A DNA stretch of 64,000 nt from Anaerobaca lacustris (lineage in GTDB: Bacteria; Planctomycetota; Phycisphaerae; Sedimentisphaerales; Anaerobacaceae). A program made the translations under genes and the position numbers. Of this stretch, positions 8,705-16,788 are shown piece by piece (positions within the stretch are counted from its first letter, which is position 1; each line of letters begins with the position of its first letter). A model generated the notes under the pieces. It ran no database searches. It worked only from the letters and a program-made list of their open reading frames with translations, and was not told the DNA's origin. The stretch is from positions 1 to 64,000 of the forward strand of contig NZ_JASCXX010000002.1 in assembly GCF_030012215.1 (NCBI RefSeq). Reading direction: 5' to 3'.

Positions 8705-8911
8705 TCAATTGCGCAGTTCGTCTTCGAGCGAGTCGAGGCCCATGATGACGTCGTGCATGTAGACGCGCCGTCCGCTCGGCGTGTCGGTGGCGGCGTACGT
8801 GTGGCCGCTGCCCGGATCGACGTAGGCGTACCACGTGTATCGCGACAGCCACTCGTAATCCTCGTCGTCGACCTTCGCCTTCTGCCCGTTGTTCAACGGA
8901 ATCTCTTTCAT
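8705..8911 (-). CDS. 68-residue HNH-associated N-terminal-like protein, copy 2
   Basis: It is a second copy of the ORF at 6121-6327. By eye the two differ at 5 of 207 bases, giving only two amino-acid changes (SKYRWY here reads SRYTWY) and one synonymous change. A GGAGGTG ribosome binding site precedes its ATG. Same strand and orientation as copy 1, so the two form a long direct repeat around the ParA/AlbA_2 operon. Function is unknown; homology to the DNA-binding N-terminus of HNH endonucleases is inferred from the conserved block. Confidence 0.6.
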   Translation of the reverse strand: MKEIPLNNGQKAKVDDEDYEWLSRYTWYAYVDPGSGHTYAATDTPSGRRVYMHDVIMGLDSLEDELRN

Positions 8912-9057
8912 GCTCGTCGCACCTCCGCTCTTCGTGTCGGCCTTTCGGCCGCAACACCGCCGGCGGCTGACGTGGGCAGCCGCTTCCCACACCCATGATA
9001 GCCCAAACCGCCCACAAAGCCAACAACATCCATCGATGTGAAGGCCCAAGGAGGGGT

Positions 9058-9314
9058 GCACTTCACGTTTGTAGGTAGATCCTGGGGGCTCTGCAATCGA
9101 CTTTGTCATTCCGACCGGAGCGCAGCGCAGTGGAGGAATCTGGCTGCGAATGGGACATTGCCTTATCCTCGGCCAGATTTCTCCGTGCGGGCTTCGCCCC
9201 ATTCGACTTCGCTCAGAGCCGGCCCTGAGCGAAGTCGAACGGGGCAAGCTCTTAGTCGAAAAGACAAGGTTCTTTCCTATACTTGGCAGGAACCTACCTA
9301 CAAACACGCAGTGC
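9058..9314. repeat. Possible miniature element bounded by imperfect inverted repeats
   Basis: The left end (9058-9085) begins GCACTTCACGTTTGTAGGTA. The right end (9287-9314), read on the other strand, begins GCACTGCGTGTTTGTAGGTA. About 22 of 28 positions agree, with one gap. The interior holds no gene. The layout resembles a MITE; no target-site duplication is obvious. Confidence 0.4.
9196..9245. repeat. Long hairpin repeat of the TTCGACTTCGCTCAG type
   Basis: The arms at 9197-9216 and 9225-9244 are 20 nt each with a single mismatch, around an 8-nt loop; one further pair extends the stem. A related half-element, CGAGCGAAGTCGAGC, occurs near 11850. Such TTCGACTTCGCTCAG palindromes are dispersed in many environmental bacterial genomes. 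Confidence 0.7.
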
Positions 9315-9466
9315 AGCTCCCAAGGGGTGCAAGCACCCCGATTCCCTTGTCTGGCGGGAGGAAATGCGGTAGTATGGATGGGTGCCGCAGAGGGGGGGAC
9401 GCAGCGTGAGGCAGAAGCTTGCAGGGCGTGGAAGCGGAGCGACAGTGACATGGGCGGAGGCAGAAG

Positions 9467-9958
9467 ATGAACCGAGGCATCGTCACGAAGCGGATCATTC
9501 AGGGCGTGGCCGTCGCCTTTGGCGTGCTTGGCCTGATGTGGATGTTCATGGGGCTCGGTTTTGCCGTCACCGGCTTCAGGGAACCTGATTATCTCATGAC
9601 GCTCTTGGGGATCTCGATGGCTGTCGTTCTCGGCGGAGTTCTCGTCGCCATTGCGTGGGCGAATCTGCGTCACTTTGGATCGCGATCCATTCGGCATGTG
9701 GCCGCACTTGTCGTCGCCACCATATACCTTTGCTTTTCCTCGTGGTTGTTTCAGTTGATGGAGTGGTTGGAGCGGGCGAAACCGATGGTCGGCCTGCTCC
9801 TTGTTGCCATGCTCTGGCTCTCGCTGTATCTGATGCACCGGCTCTACCGGGCCTTGAGCTGCAAGCTGATTCAACTGGCCGGACTGGCAAATGGCGAGCG
9901 GGGCGACCCCGCCTTACTGTCGGATGCGCCATCGGACGCGCCTTCCGAAAGGGAATAG
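9467..9958 (+). CDS. Small integral membrane protein, unknown function
   Basis: The 163-residue protein has four predicted membrane segments (about 11-33, 44-65, 76-98, 105-125). A polar, acidic C-terminal tail follows, containing the near-repeat SDAPSDAPSERE. The gene begins with a plausible ATG and is followed 33 bp later by another membrane protein gene on the same strand. I recognise no family. It may form a small membrane unit with its neighbour. Confidence 0.6.
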   Translation: MNRGIVTKRIIQGVAVAFGVLGLMWMFMGLGFAVTGFREPDYLMTLLGISMAVVLGGVLVAIAWANLRHFGSRSIRHVAALVVATIYLCFSSWLFQLMEWLERAKPMVGLLLVAMLWLSLYLMHRLYRALSCKLIQLAGLANGERGDPALLSDAPSDAPSERE

Positions 9959-9991
9959 CCCCAGGGATAGGTTTTGGGTAGTGTGGATGAG

Positions 9992-10735
9992 ATGAGACGA
10001 TCGTTGCGATGCGTGGTGGTGTCGGTGTTGTGGCTGGCGTGGCTGGGTCTGCTGCCGGGGACGTTCGTGGTGGCGCTGGTGACGGGGCAGGGCGGGTGGA
10101 GCCGGTTCTGGTGGATGTCGTCGGCGGTGCTGGTGGCCGCCGCGTGGGTCCACTGGTTCTGGCAGCGGCGGGGCCGGCTGGGTCCGGCGTGCGCCCTGAT
10201 CGCCTGCGGGATCACCCTGGGCATGCTGGCCGACCTCTACGGCGCGTTCGCGGCCCTGCGCTTCACCGAGCCGCTGACGATGATCGTCCCGCTGTTCGCC
10301 CTGGGGCACGTCGGCTATATCGCCGGCTTCCTGATGGCGGCGAGCCGCCTGGGGCTCTCCGGCCGGCCCGGATGGCGCGGGACGCTGGCGGGCGCCGTGG
10401 CGCTCTACAATCTGGCCGGCCTGGCCCTCTGGGTGACGCTGGTGCACCCCTCAGACGCGCTGCCCGGCATGCACCTGCCGACGGCGGTGTACACGGTCTT
10501 CCTCGCGACGGCCGCTGCGGTGATGGCGGCTCTGGCCTGCTTCGACCGGCGATTTCTCGCGGTGGGCATCGGCGGGCTGCTCTTTTTGCTCAGCGACGGC
10601 TTCCTGGCGGTCCGCCTCTTCCAGGACAACTGGCGCGGCATCGGCGACCTCTGCTGGATCACCTACGGCATCGGGCAGATGCTGATCGTCTACGGCGTCA
10701 TCGCCGCCACCTGGCCCCGCGAAGGCCGGGACTAA
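9992..10735 (+). CDS. YhhN-like (lysoplasmalogenase-type) membrane protein, tentative
   Basis: The 247-residue protein has about seven or eight membrane segments and almost no soluble domain. The central ALGHVGYIAGF, followed by a second-half LLFLLSDGFLAVRLF, resembles YhhN/TMEM86 family proteins, which include lysoplasmalogenases. The similarity is only by eye. I took the ATG at 9992; GTG 9983 and TTG 9974 are alternatives. It sits 33 bp behind another small membrane protein gene on the same strand. Confidence 0.5.
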   Translation: MRRSLRCVVVSVLWLAWLGLLPGTFVVALVTGQGGWSRFWWMSSAVLVAAAWVHWFWQRRGRLGPACALIACGITLGMLADLYGAFAALRFTEPLTMIVPLFALGHVGYIAGFLMAASRLGLSGRPGWRGTLAGAVALYNLAGLALWVTLVHPSDALPGMHLPTAVYTVFLATAAAVMAALACFDRRFLAVGIGGLLFLLSDGFLAVRLFQDNWRGIGDLCWITYGIGQMLIVYGVIAATWPREGRD

Positions 10736-10777
10736 CGAAAGCTCTGCAGAAGACCTCCGCTCCGCCAGGGCATATGG

Positions 10778-10783
10778 TATAAT
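10778..10783 (+). promoter_or_regulatory. -10 box upstream of the MNT/HEPN pair
   Basis: A perfect TATAAT lies about 40 bp before the nucleotidyltransferase start. No good -35 box is visible at the matching distance, so expression may need an activator or be weak. Confidence 0.4.
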
Positions 10784-10820
10784 CTGTGGAGTCGAACGGA
10801 TTGGCATAAGGATGCAGGCG

Positions 10821-11165
10821 ATGATTGAGAAGGCACATGTGAACGGCAACGGGGCGGATCGCCACTTGCTTGCCCAATGCAAGGCGGCCATTTGCGAGGT
10901 GGCTCCCGAGGCCCACGTGGTCCTCTACGGATCGCGAGCCCGGGGCGACGCCCGCGACGACTCGGACTACGACCTGCTCGTGCTCGTCGATCGGGAAGTG
11001 GATGTGTCGCTCGAACGCGCCATTGTAGACCGTCTGGCCCCGCTGGAGGCCCGCACGGGCAAAGCCCTGACGACGCTGGTCTACAATCGCACGCAATGGA
11101 ATTCTCCCCTGTACCGCGCCATGCCCCTGCACCAGAGCGTCGCACGCGAGGGCCGGACCCTATGA
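10821..11165 (+). CDS. MNT-domain minimal nucleotidyltransferase (antitoxin)
   Basis: The protein is 114 residues long. The polymerase-beta fold signature GSRARGDARDDSDYDLLV carries the G-S-x(n)-D-x-D active site of minimal nucleotidyltransferases. In MNT/HEPN toxin-antitoxin pairs this protein (MntA type) neutralises the HEPN RNase, in studied systems by adding AMP to it. The HEPN gene overlaps its stop by four bases, as expected. I prefer the ATG at 10821 because AAGGA lies 8-9 bp upstream; an ATG at 10812 would put that site too close. Intact catalytic residues suggest an active enzyme. Confidence 0.88.
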   Translation: MIEKAHVNGNGADRHLLAQCKAAICEVAPEAHVVLYGSRARGDARDDSDYDLLVLVDREVDVSLERAIVDRLAPLEARTGKALTTLVYNRTQWNSPLYRAMPLHQSVAREGRTL

Positions 11166-11557
11166 CGCCGGAAGAACGGACGCTGGTCCAGTACCGCCTC
11201 GCACGCGCTCGCGAGGCTCTCGACGAGGCCGCACTCCTATTCGATGCGGGCCATCTTCACACCTACGTGAATCGACTCTATTATGCGTGCTTCTACGCCA
11301 TGTCCGCGCTGCTGCTGGCCAGAGGGTTGTCAACGAGCAGGCATAGCCATCTGCGAGGTCTCCTGCACAAGGAGTTCGTCCATCCCGGCCTGATCCCCAT
11401 CGACCGCGGCCAGTTCTTCGATCTCCTCTACAACAGCCGCCAGAAGGGCGACTACTCCGACCTTGTCGTCTTCAAGGCCGCCGAGGTCCAGCAGTGGCTC
11501 GCCCAAGCCCGCGACTTCGTCGATCATGTCTCCACCCTGACCCTCGGCCAGCCGTAA
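11162..11557 (+). CDS. HEPN-domain protein (toxin partner of MNT)
   Basis: The 131-residue helical protein has the HEPN pattern: RLARAREALDEAALLFDAGH, then NRLYYACFYAMSALLL. A late YNSRQKGDYSDL segment is typical of the UPF0332-like HEPN branch. The classical RxxxxxxH RNase motif of HepT toxins is not clearly present; the Arg of NSRQKGDY occupies the equivalent place. It may therefore be a weaker or differently acting RNase, or an RNA-binding partner. It overlaps the MNT gene by four bases, so the two are co-translated as a toxin-antitoxin-like unit. Confidence 0.85.
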   Translation: MTPEERTLVQYRLARAREALDEAALLFDAGHLHTYVNRLYYACFYAMSALLLARGLSTSRHSHLRGLLHKEFVHPGLIPIDRGQFFDLLYNSRQKGDYSDLVVFKAAEVQQWLAQARDFVDHVSTLTLGQP

Positions 11558-12135
11558 TAGGCAGGTGGGGCTTTCCCTGCCATGTCCCTCCGACAATTGT
11601 GCGGCAGGCAGGGCCGTTCAGGGTTTCGCTTTCTTCTTGGCCTGCCGGCGTTTTGCGTGGACCAGTATCAAGTGTGAAGTGTGGATGTGCGGTGGTGTGG
11701 CCTATAGCCTCCCGCCTGCCGGAACCGAGATACGAGATTCGGGATTCGAGCAACACAGGCCGTAGACGGGAGGCCGCAGGTTGCTGGCCGGAGGCCCCCA
11801 TCTATGCTCCCACCCGTTTACGAGATACGAGAGAAGCCTGCTCCGAGCGAAGTCGAGCAGAGATTCGAGATACGCCTCTTTTTCCTTGCCCCGTCCCCAT
11901 CCTTCGCCGAGAATACCTCCAACGAGCACGGGCCAGAGCAGCGCCCCGGCGTGCACCGAGGACCCAGAGACGTGCGAAACCGAAGACCCGCGACAACGCG
12001 ACAAGACACGATCACGACAGGTGATTATGCCTCCCGAAGTCCGCACGAGCCGCCGACGGACCCGCTGGACAAACCAGAAAACGTGGCGTGTCCCCTATTC
12101 TCACGCCATGGCCTTCAGTTCAAGAGGTTGGTGAA
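11558..12135. other. Intergenic region with degenerate short repeats
   Basis: No coding pattern is visible on either strand. The stretch contains several variants of CGAGATACGAGA and GAGATTCGAGA (around 11727, 11820 and 11867), a piece related to the 9.2-kb hairpin, and the inverted pair GCCTCCCG/CGGGAGGC. It looks like accumulated mobile-repeat debris. Confidence 0.5.
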
Positions 12136-12636
12136 ATGACAACTGACAGGACAAATGCCGGTCTTCTCAATTGCTATGGCCATTTGGAGATACATACCTC
12201 GGAGCGATTGGGACCGCGAGGGCTGGAATACAAATTGATGCAGAGTATAAGGAACGAATTGCAGCGACAGGGCATAAAATGCAAAGCTCCTCGTGTGCAC
12301 TTTCTTGCCTTGCTTACTCGGTGCAAGGTTCAGGGGGCCACAATAGGGATATGTGTGGGCACGGCCCATAGAAAGGCGAACTCGCATGTCGACTGCTGGA
12401 TTTCCTGTGCTAACCACGTACCCTGGTGGATTTGGCTCTTCCGCAATCCTGGAGCTCGCTCTCTATTTGCCGGAGAAAGTCTACAGCGCGTGCTCCGAGA
12501 ACTTGCAGAGATTGTCGAATCCGATCAGCGCATAGTCTCCTGTCGATGGACGACGGAGGATGAATGGAGCAGGTTCGTTACGAGCGCGGACGGTTTGCCG
12601 AACAACAGGGAGGCGGTGGAAGACTGGTTCAGTTGA
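12136..12636 (+). CDS. Hypothetical protein
   Basis: The 166-residue protein begins MTTDRTNAGLLNCYGHLEIH. It looks soluble, with Trp-rich stretches (NHVPWWIWLF; CRWTTEDEWSRF) and six scattered Cys. Base composition is visibly lower in GC than the neighbours, which suggests recent acquisition. GAGGTTGGTGAA before the ATG offers a weak ribosome binding site. I recognise no domain. Beyond the TGA, the same frame continues with protein-like text for about 50 codons interrupted by one TAG, so the gene may once have been longer. Confidence 0.5.
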   Translation: MTTDRTNAGLLNCYGHLEIHTSERLGPRGLEYKLMQSIRNELQRQGIKCKAPRVHFLALLTRCKVQGATIGICVGTAHRKANSHVDCWISCANHVPWWIWLFRNPGARSLFAGESLQRVLRELAEIVESDQRIVSCRWTTEDEWSRFVTSADGLPNNREAVEDWFS

Positions 12637-12946
12637 GGGGGCGACTGCAGTTATAACATCGCCAGCCGGCTGCTGGACGCTAATAATGTGACCGATACCG
12701 GGCAACTCAAGTACGCCTAGACGTACAAGGGACAGACCCCGTTTTATCGTTGGCGGCGAATGCTATCGGGCGAGGCGCGTGACTGTGTCGATGCGTGTAA
12801 GGCTGTAGGCGGGTAGGGGACGTGTTGCGTTTTGAGTGATAGCGGCTCCGGCGGGCTTCGGGCGGACGCTCTTACCCATCTACGCTTCTACCGCGAGCAA
12901 CGAGCGACGGCCTCCTGCCAGGCGGATCGATGTGTTGGAGCGGGGG
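12637..12946. other. Intergenic region between convergent genes
   Basis: The first 150 bp continue the frame of the preceding gene through a stop and may be its decayed tail. The rest shows nothing recognisable. A dispersed-type motif AAGGGACAGACCCC lies near 12728. Confidence 0.4.
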
Positions 12947-13792
12947 TTATTTCTGGGTGTAGTCGATGAGGCGGGCGATTTCGCTGCGGAGGTCTTTGCG
13001 GTCGACGATCATATCGACGAAGCCGTGTTCGAGGAGGAATTCGGCGGTCTGAAAGCCTTCGGGCAGCTCGACCTTGATCGTCTCGGCGATGGTGCGCGGG
13101 CCGGCGAAGGCGATCAGGGCCTTGGGCTCGGCGATGATCACGTCACCGAGCATGGCGAAGCTGGCGGTGACGCCGCCGGTGGTGGGGTCGGCGAGCACGG
13201 AGATGAACAGGCCCTTGCGGTCGTTGAAGCGGGCCAGGGCGGCCGAGGTCTTGGCCATCTGGCCGAGCGAGACGACGCCCTCGTGCATGCGGGCCCCGCC
13301 GGAGCAACTGACGACGATCAGCGGCAGCGACTCGTCGATGGCCTTCTCGACCGCGACGCAGAACTTCTCGCCGACGACGGCGCCCATCGAGCCCATCAGG
13401 AAGTTCGGCTCCATGACGCCGAGGACGACGCCGCGACCCTTGATGAACGCCTTGCCGATCTGTATCGCTTCGCGGGCGCCGGATTTCTGTTCGTCGGCGC
13501 GGATGCGGTCCTTGTAGGTGGTGCCGCGGAACTGGAAATCGAGCGGATCGGTCGAGGTCATCTCTTCGAGGATGGGCTGGAACGTGTCCTCGTCGACCAG
13601 GTAGCGGATACGGTCGGTGGCCCCGATGCGGAAGTGGTAGTTGCAGGACGGGCAGACGTCGAGGTTCTTCTGGACGGCGCTCTTATAGAGCATGTGCTCG
13701 CAGCCGGGGCATCGGACCCAGAGCCCCTCGGGCATTTCCTTGCGGGGCTTCAGGGAGAAGCCGTTCCAGGTCGCTTTCGCTTTCTTGGTCAT
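12947..13792 (-). CDS. accD: Acetyl-CoA carboxylase carboxyltransferase subunit beta
   Basis: The protein has 281 residues. An N-terminal zinc ribbon (CPGC at about 28 and CPSC further on) precedes the carboxyltransferase fold. The biotin-dependent carboxylase signature follows: SCSGGARMHEGVVSLGQMAK, then a PTTGGVTASFAMLGD loop and FAGPRTIAETI. It transfers CO2 from carboxybiotin to acetyl-CoA to make malonyl-CoA. The start at MTKKAK follows GGAGAG; a longer start would use repeat-derived sequence. No accA is adjacent. It is the last gene of a collinear central-metabolism cluster. Confidence 0.96.
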   Translation of the reverse strand: MTKKAKATWNGFSLKPRKEMPEGLWVRCPGCEHMLYKSAVQKNLDVCPSCNYHFRIGATDRIRYLVDEDTFQPILEEMTSTDPLDFQFRGTTYKDRIRADEQKSGAREAIQIGKAFIKGRGVVLGVMEPNFLMGSMGAVVGEKFCVAVEKAIDESLPLIVVSCSGGARMHEGVVSLGQMAKTSAALARFNDRKGLFISVLADPTTGGVTASFAMLGDVIIAEPKALIAFAGPRTIAETIKVELPEGFQTAEFLLEHGFVDMIVDRKDLRSEIARLIDYTQK

Positions 13793-13830
13793 CCTCGTCT
13801 CTCCAACAGGTCGTGCAGGACCCATGAGAC

Positions 13831-14496
13831 CTATTCTATCGCCCTTCGAATCGCGTCGATGGCGGCGGCCCGGTCGGGTCGGCCGAAGATCGCGTTGCCG
13901 GCCACCAGCGTGTCGGCCCCATAGGCGACCACGATGGGCGTCGTGTCGGGGTCGATGCCGCCGTCGACCTCGATTCGCACGTTCGGGCCCACGATTCGGC
14001 GCACATCAGCGATCTTGCGGGCGGCGTCGGGCATGAACTGCTGGCCGCCGAAGCCGGGGTGCACGGTCATCACGAGGACCATGTCGCACAACGGCGCGAC
14101 CTTCTCGATCGCCTCGACGGGGGTCTGCGGGTTCAGCGTGACCCCGACGGTGCAGCCCAGGTCGCGGATTCTCGAAACCATCGCCTCCGGGTCGTCGACG
14201 ACCTCGATGTGGAACGTGATGTTGTCGACGCCGGCCTTGGCGAAGGCCTCGACGTACCTGTCCGGCTCGCTGATCATCAGATGGCTGTCGAAGACCAGGT
14301 CGCTGTGCCGGCGGAGCGAGGCGATCACCGGCGGCCCGATCGTGAGATTCGGGACGAAATGGGCGTCCATGACGTCGAGATGGACGATCTTGACGCCGGC
14401 GGCCGTCACCTCGGCGATCTCGTCGGCGAGCTTGCCGAAATCGGCGCTCAGGATCGACGGCGCAATCTCAATTGTCCCGGCGGGCGGTAGTCGCAT
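13831..14496 (-). CDS. rpe: Ribulose-phosphate 3-epimerase
   Basis: The 221-residue TIM-barrel enzyme has IAPSILSADFGKL at the start and HLDVMDAHFVPNLTIGP with the metal-binding His/Asp. DSHLMISEPDRY, TVHPGFGGQQF and EVDGGIDPDT complete the standard active-site loops. It interconverts ribulose 5-phosphate and xylulose 5-phosphate. The start at MRLPPAG gives the normal family length. An upstream in-frame ATG would add a Gly-Pro-Ile tripeptide run encoded by an intergenic repeat and is rejected. It lies between pgk and accD on the same strand. Confidence 0.96.
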   Translation of the reverse strand: MRLPPAGTIEIAPSILSADFGKLADEIAEVTAAGVKIVHLDVMDAHFVPNLTIGPPVIASLRRHSDLVFDSHLMISEPDRYVEAFAKAGVDNITFHIEVVDDPEAMVSRIRDLGCTVGVTLNPQTPVEAIEKVAPLCDMVLVMTVHPGFGGQQFMPDAARKIADVRRIVGPNVRIEVDGGIDPDTTPIVVAYGADTLVAGNAIFGRPDRAAAIDAIRRAIE

Positions 14497-14526
14497 GTCT
14501 CTATTGCCTTTGGCACCGATGGACGC

Positions 14527-14557
14527 AATAGGTCCAATTGGTCCTATGGGACCTATT
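14527..14557. repeat. GGTCCCATAGGACC-type intergenic repeat
   Basis: Perfect 9-bp arms AATAGGTCC (14527-14535) and GGACCTATT (14549-14557) enclose a third copy of the core. Related pieces lie at 13818-13835 and 16789-16816, upstream of neighbouring genes in the same cluster. Confidence 0.6.
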
Positions 14558-14592
14558 CGCACTGAGCGGGCGATCCAATTCGCCAGGAACCG

Positions 14593-15831
14593 CTACTTCT
14601 CGTCGAGGATCTCGAGGCAGACGAACTTCTTGCCCTCGAGGAATTCGAGCGAGGCGCCGCCGCCGGTGGAGATGTGGCTGATCCGATCCTCCAGGCCGAG
14701 CTTGGTTACGGCGCTGGCGCTGTCGCCGCCTCCGATGATGCTCTTGGCGCCCTTGTCCGTTGCCTCGGCGACGGCCAGAGCGACCGCTTTGGTGCCCGCA
14801 TCGAACGGCTCGGTCTCGAAGACGCCCATCGGGCCGTTCCAGACGACGGTCTTGGCGCCCTTGGCCTTCTCGGCGAAGATCGCCTGGCTCTTGGGGCCGA
14901 TGTCCAGTCCGAGCCACCCGGCTTCGATGTCCTCGCCGACGACCTTGTTCGCCGCACCGGCTTTGACCTCCTGGGCCACCACGGAATCGACCGGCAGAAC
15001 GACCTCGCAACCGGCCTCCTTGGCCAAATCGAGCAGGGCGGTCGCCTTGTCGAGGAAGTCGTCCTCACAGAGACTGTTGCCCACCTGCTTGCCGAGGGCC
15101 TTGAGGAAGGTGTACGCCATGGCGCCGCCGATCACGATGGTATCGACCTTGTTGGTGAGGTTCTCGATGACGCCGATCTTGTCGGAGACCTTGGCGCCGC
15201 CGAGGATGGCGACGAAGGGCCGTTCCGGCTCCCTCAACGTGTCGCCGAGGAACCTCAGCTCTTTCTCGATCAGGAAGCCGATCACGCGGGGCTTGCCCTC
15301 CATCACGGCCGGGACCGTGTACATCGAGGCGTTGTCCCGGTGGGCGGTCCCGAAGGCGTCATCCACGTAGATATCGGCCATCGACGCCAGCTCTTTGGCG
15401 AAGTCGTCCTTGGCCTGCCTCAACTGGGCGTCTTCCTTGGCGGCCTTGTCCTTGATGGTCTCTTCCTTGTGGAAGCGGAGGTTCTCCAGCAGCATGCAGT
15501 CGCCGCTCTTGAGGGCGGCCGCCTTGGCCTTTGGGTCGGGCCCGACGCAGTCGGCCGCAAAGACCACCTCCCGGCCGAGAAGCTCGGAAAGTCTTTTGGC
15601 TACAGGCTTTAGCGAGTACTTGGCCTCCGGGACACCCTTGGGCCGGCCCAGGTGGCTCATCAGGATCAGCGCACCGCCCTTGTCGAGGATGTGCTTGATC
15701 GTCGGCAGGGCCTTGACGATGCGATCGTCGCTGGTGATGTTGCAGTTCTCATCCAGCGGCACGTTGAAATCGCACCGCATCAGGACCTTTTTCCCTTTGA
15801 CGTCGATGTCAGCTACAGTCTTTTTCGCCAT
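14593..15831 (-). CDS. pgk: Phosphoglycerate kinase
   Basis: The 412-residue protein has the conserved VLMRCDFNVPLD near the start and the MSHLGRPKG loop. GGAKVSDKIGVIENL, VVWNGPMGVFE and a closing GGGDSASAV ATP-binding segment follow. It makes ATP from 1,3-bisphosphoglycerate in glycolysis. MAKKTVADI is taken as the start because it matches the usual N-terminus; six further in-frame codons upstream carry no ribosome binding site. It is collinear with gap and ndk upstream and rpe downstream. Confidence 0.97.
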   Translation of the reverse strand: MAKKTVADIDVKGKKVLMRCDFNVPLDENCNITSDDRIVKALPTIKHILDKGGALILMSHLGRPKGVPEAKYSLKPVAKRLSELLGREVVFAADCVGPDPKAKAAALKSGDCMLLENLRFHKEETIKDKAAKEDAQLRQAKDDFAKELASMADIYVDDAFGTAHRDNASMYTVPAVMEGKPRVIGFLIEKELRFLGDTLREPERPFVAILGGAKVSDKIGVIENLTNKVDTIVIGGAMAYTFLKALGKQVGNSLCEDDFLDKATALLDLAKEAGCEVVLPVDSVVAQEVKAGAANKVVGEDIEAGWLGLDIGPKSQAIFAEKAKGAKTVVWNGPMGVFETEPFDAGTKAVALAVAEATDKGAKSIIGGGDSASAVTKLGLEDRISHISTGGGASLEFLEGKKFVCLEILDEK

Positions 15832-16025
15832 GATCCAACCCAAAAACAAGTCCGTTTTCTATGGTCAAGCCGCACGATCGGAGTCACGGTATCGTGGCCC
15901 CGTCTCAGCACCGATTGAAGTGAAACACTATGTCCGCCCGCCGGGCCTGTCAAGCGTCTTTCCGGGACGGCCCCGGCGGGACGCCGGCCCCGGGCCGCTG
16001 CGATTTCACGGAAACGCCGGGGGTC

Positions 16026-16766
16026 CTACTGCTCCTGCGCCGTTCGATTGACGAGATACTTGGCCACCACCTTGTTCAGTTGCCCCTGCGACGGCTGGCC
16101 CTGGGCGTGCTGGCGCAGGATCTCCAGATCCGATTTCCAGACCACGTCCCCGGGCGCCAGCAGGAAGACGCTGTCGGGCTCGTACGTGTTGAAAAGCCGG
16201 TCGTCCTTGTAGTAGTAATGGGTCTCGCAGACCTCCGTCGGATAGGCCCGCATCAGCGGGGGGATGTCGTGGGGCAGGAACCAGAGCTTGATCTCCCGCT
16301 CGGCGTCCTCATACGTGGCCGAGGCGTGGATCAGGTTGTCCATGCGGTCGTCGATCTTGTTGCCCTTGGCATCGAGGATGGGAACGACGGTTCCGAGGGC
16401 CCGAAGGCAGCCGGGTCTCTCTTCGCGGGCCTTGTGCGGGTTGGTCGGTCCGGCCATCTCCCGGACGGTCTTGAGCACGTTGGGTCCGAGGTAGACGATG
16501 GCGATGACCCGCCGTTTCCAGACGTCCACAGGGTAGTGGACGGCGCCAGTGATGTAGTCGAGCAGCGCCGCATAGAACGCCTTGCCCCGATGCTCGGCGT
16601 AGTGTTCCTCGGCCAGCATCCTGTGGACGTTGACGATCTTGGCGGCGGCAAAACGCGACCCGGTGTGAAACTCGGATAGCTGCGAGAGAATGAACCCCGT
16701 GACGGAGTTCTTCAGGGCATCCGGCTTGATGAGCACCAGGGTCTGTTCCAGTTGATTGCTGTCCAT
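16026..16766 (-). CDS. ndk: Nucleoside-diphosphate kinase-like protein, extended form
   Basis: In this 246-residue protein the NDK fold starts with TLVLIKPDALKN. It shows the nucleotide-binding PTNPHKA and, after an insertion, NLIHASATYEDAEREIKLWF, which contains the His that is phosphorylated in this family. Typical bacterial NDK is about 140 residues. This one has an insertion before the catalytic His and about 90 extra C-terminal residues. It would transfer gamma-phosphates among nucleotides. GAGGA precedes the ATG. Lying between gap and pgk fits an energy-metabolism role; whether the extension changes activity is unknown. Confidence 0.88.
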   Translation of the reverse strand: MDSNQLEQTLVLIKPDALKNSVTGFILSQLSEFHTGSRFAAAKIVNVHRMLAEEHYAEHRGKAFYAALLDYITGAVHYPVDVWKRRVIAIVYLGPNVLKTVREMAGPTNPHKAREERPGCLRALGTVVPILDAKGNKIDDRMDNLIHASATYEDAEREIKLWFLPHDIPPLMRAYPTEVCETHYYYKDDRLFNTYEPDSVFLLAPGDVVWKSDLEILRQHAQGQPSQGQLNKVVAKYLVNRTAQEQ

Positions 16767-16788
16767 AGACGCGGTTCCTCACGACTCG

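Larger units (their letters stand above)
8912..9466. other. Repeat-rich intergenic region without a gene
   Basis: No open frame here has coding character. The stretch is a mosaic of palindromes: an outer inverted repeat (9058-9085 with 9287-9314), a copy of a dispersed motif of the type CCGACCGGAGCGCAGCGCAG near 9109, a 20-bp-armed hairpin at 9197-9244, and a short GGGGTGC/GCACCCC hairpin at 9324-9339. Confidence 0.6.

Noticed and set aside
12637-12790. In-frame protein-like text after the stop of the hypothetical gene at 12136
   Set aside because: It is interrupted by a TAG and contains a dispersed repeat motif. It is too weak to call a pseudogene tail, though a decayed longer gene is possible.
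14497-14562. N-terminal extension of ribulose-phosphate epimerase with Gly-Pro-Ile repeats
   Set aside because: It is encoded by an intergenic palindromic repeat, and the shorter start gives the normal family length.
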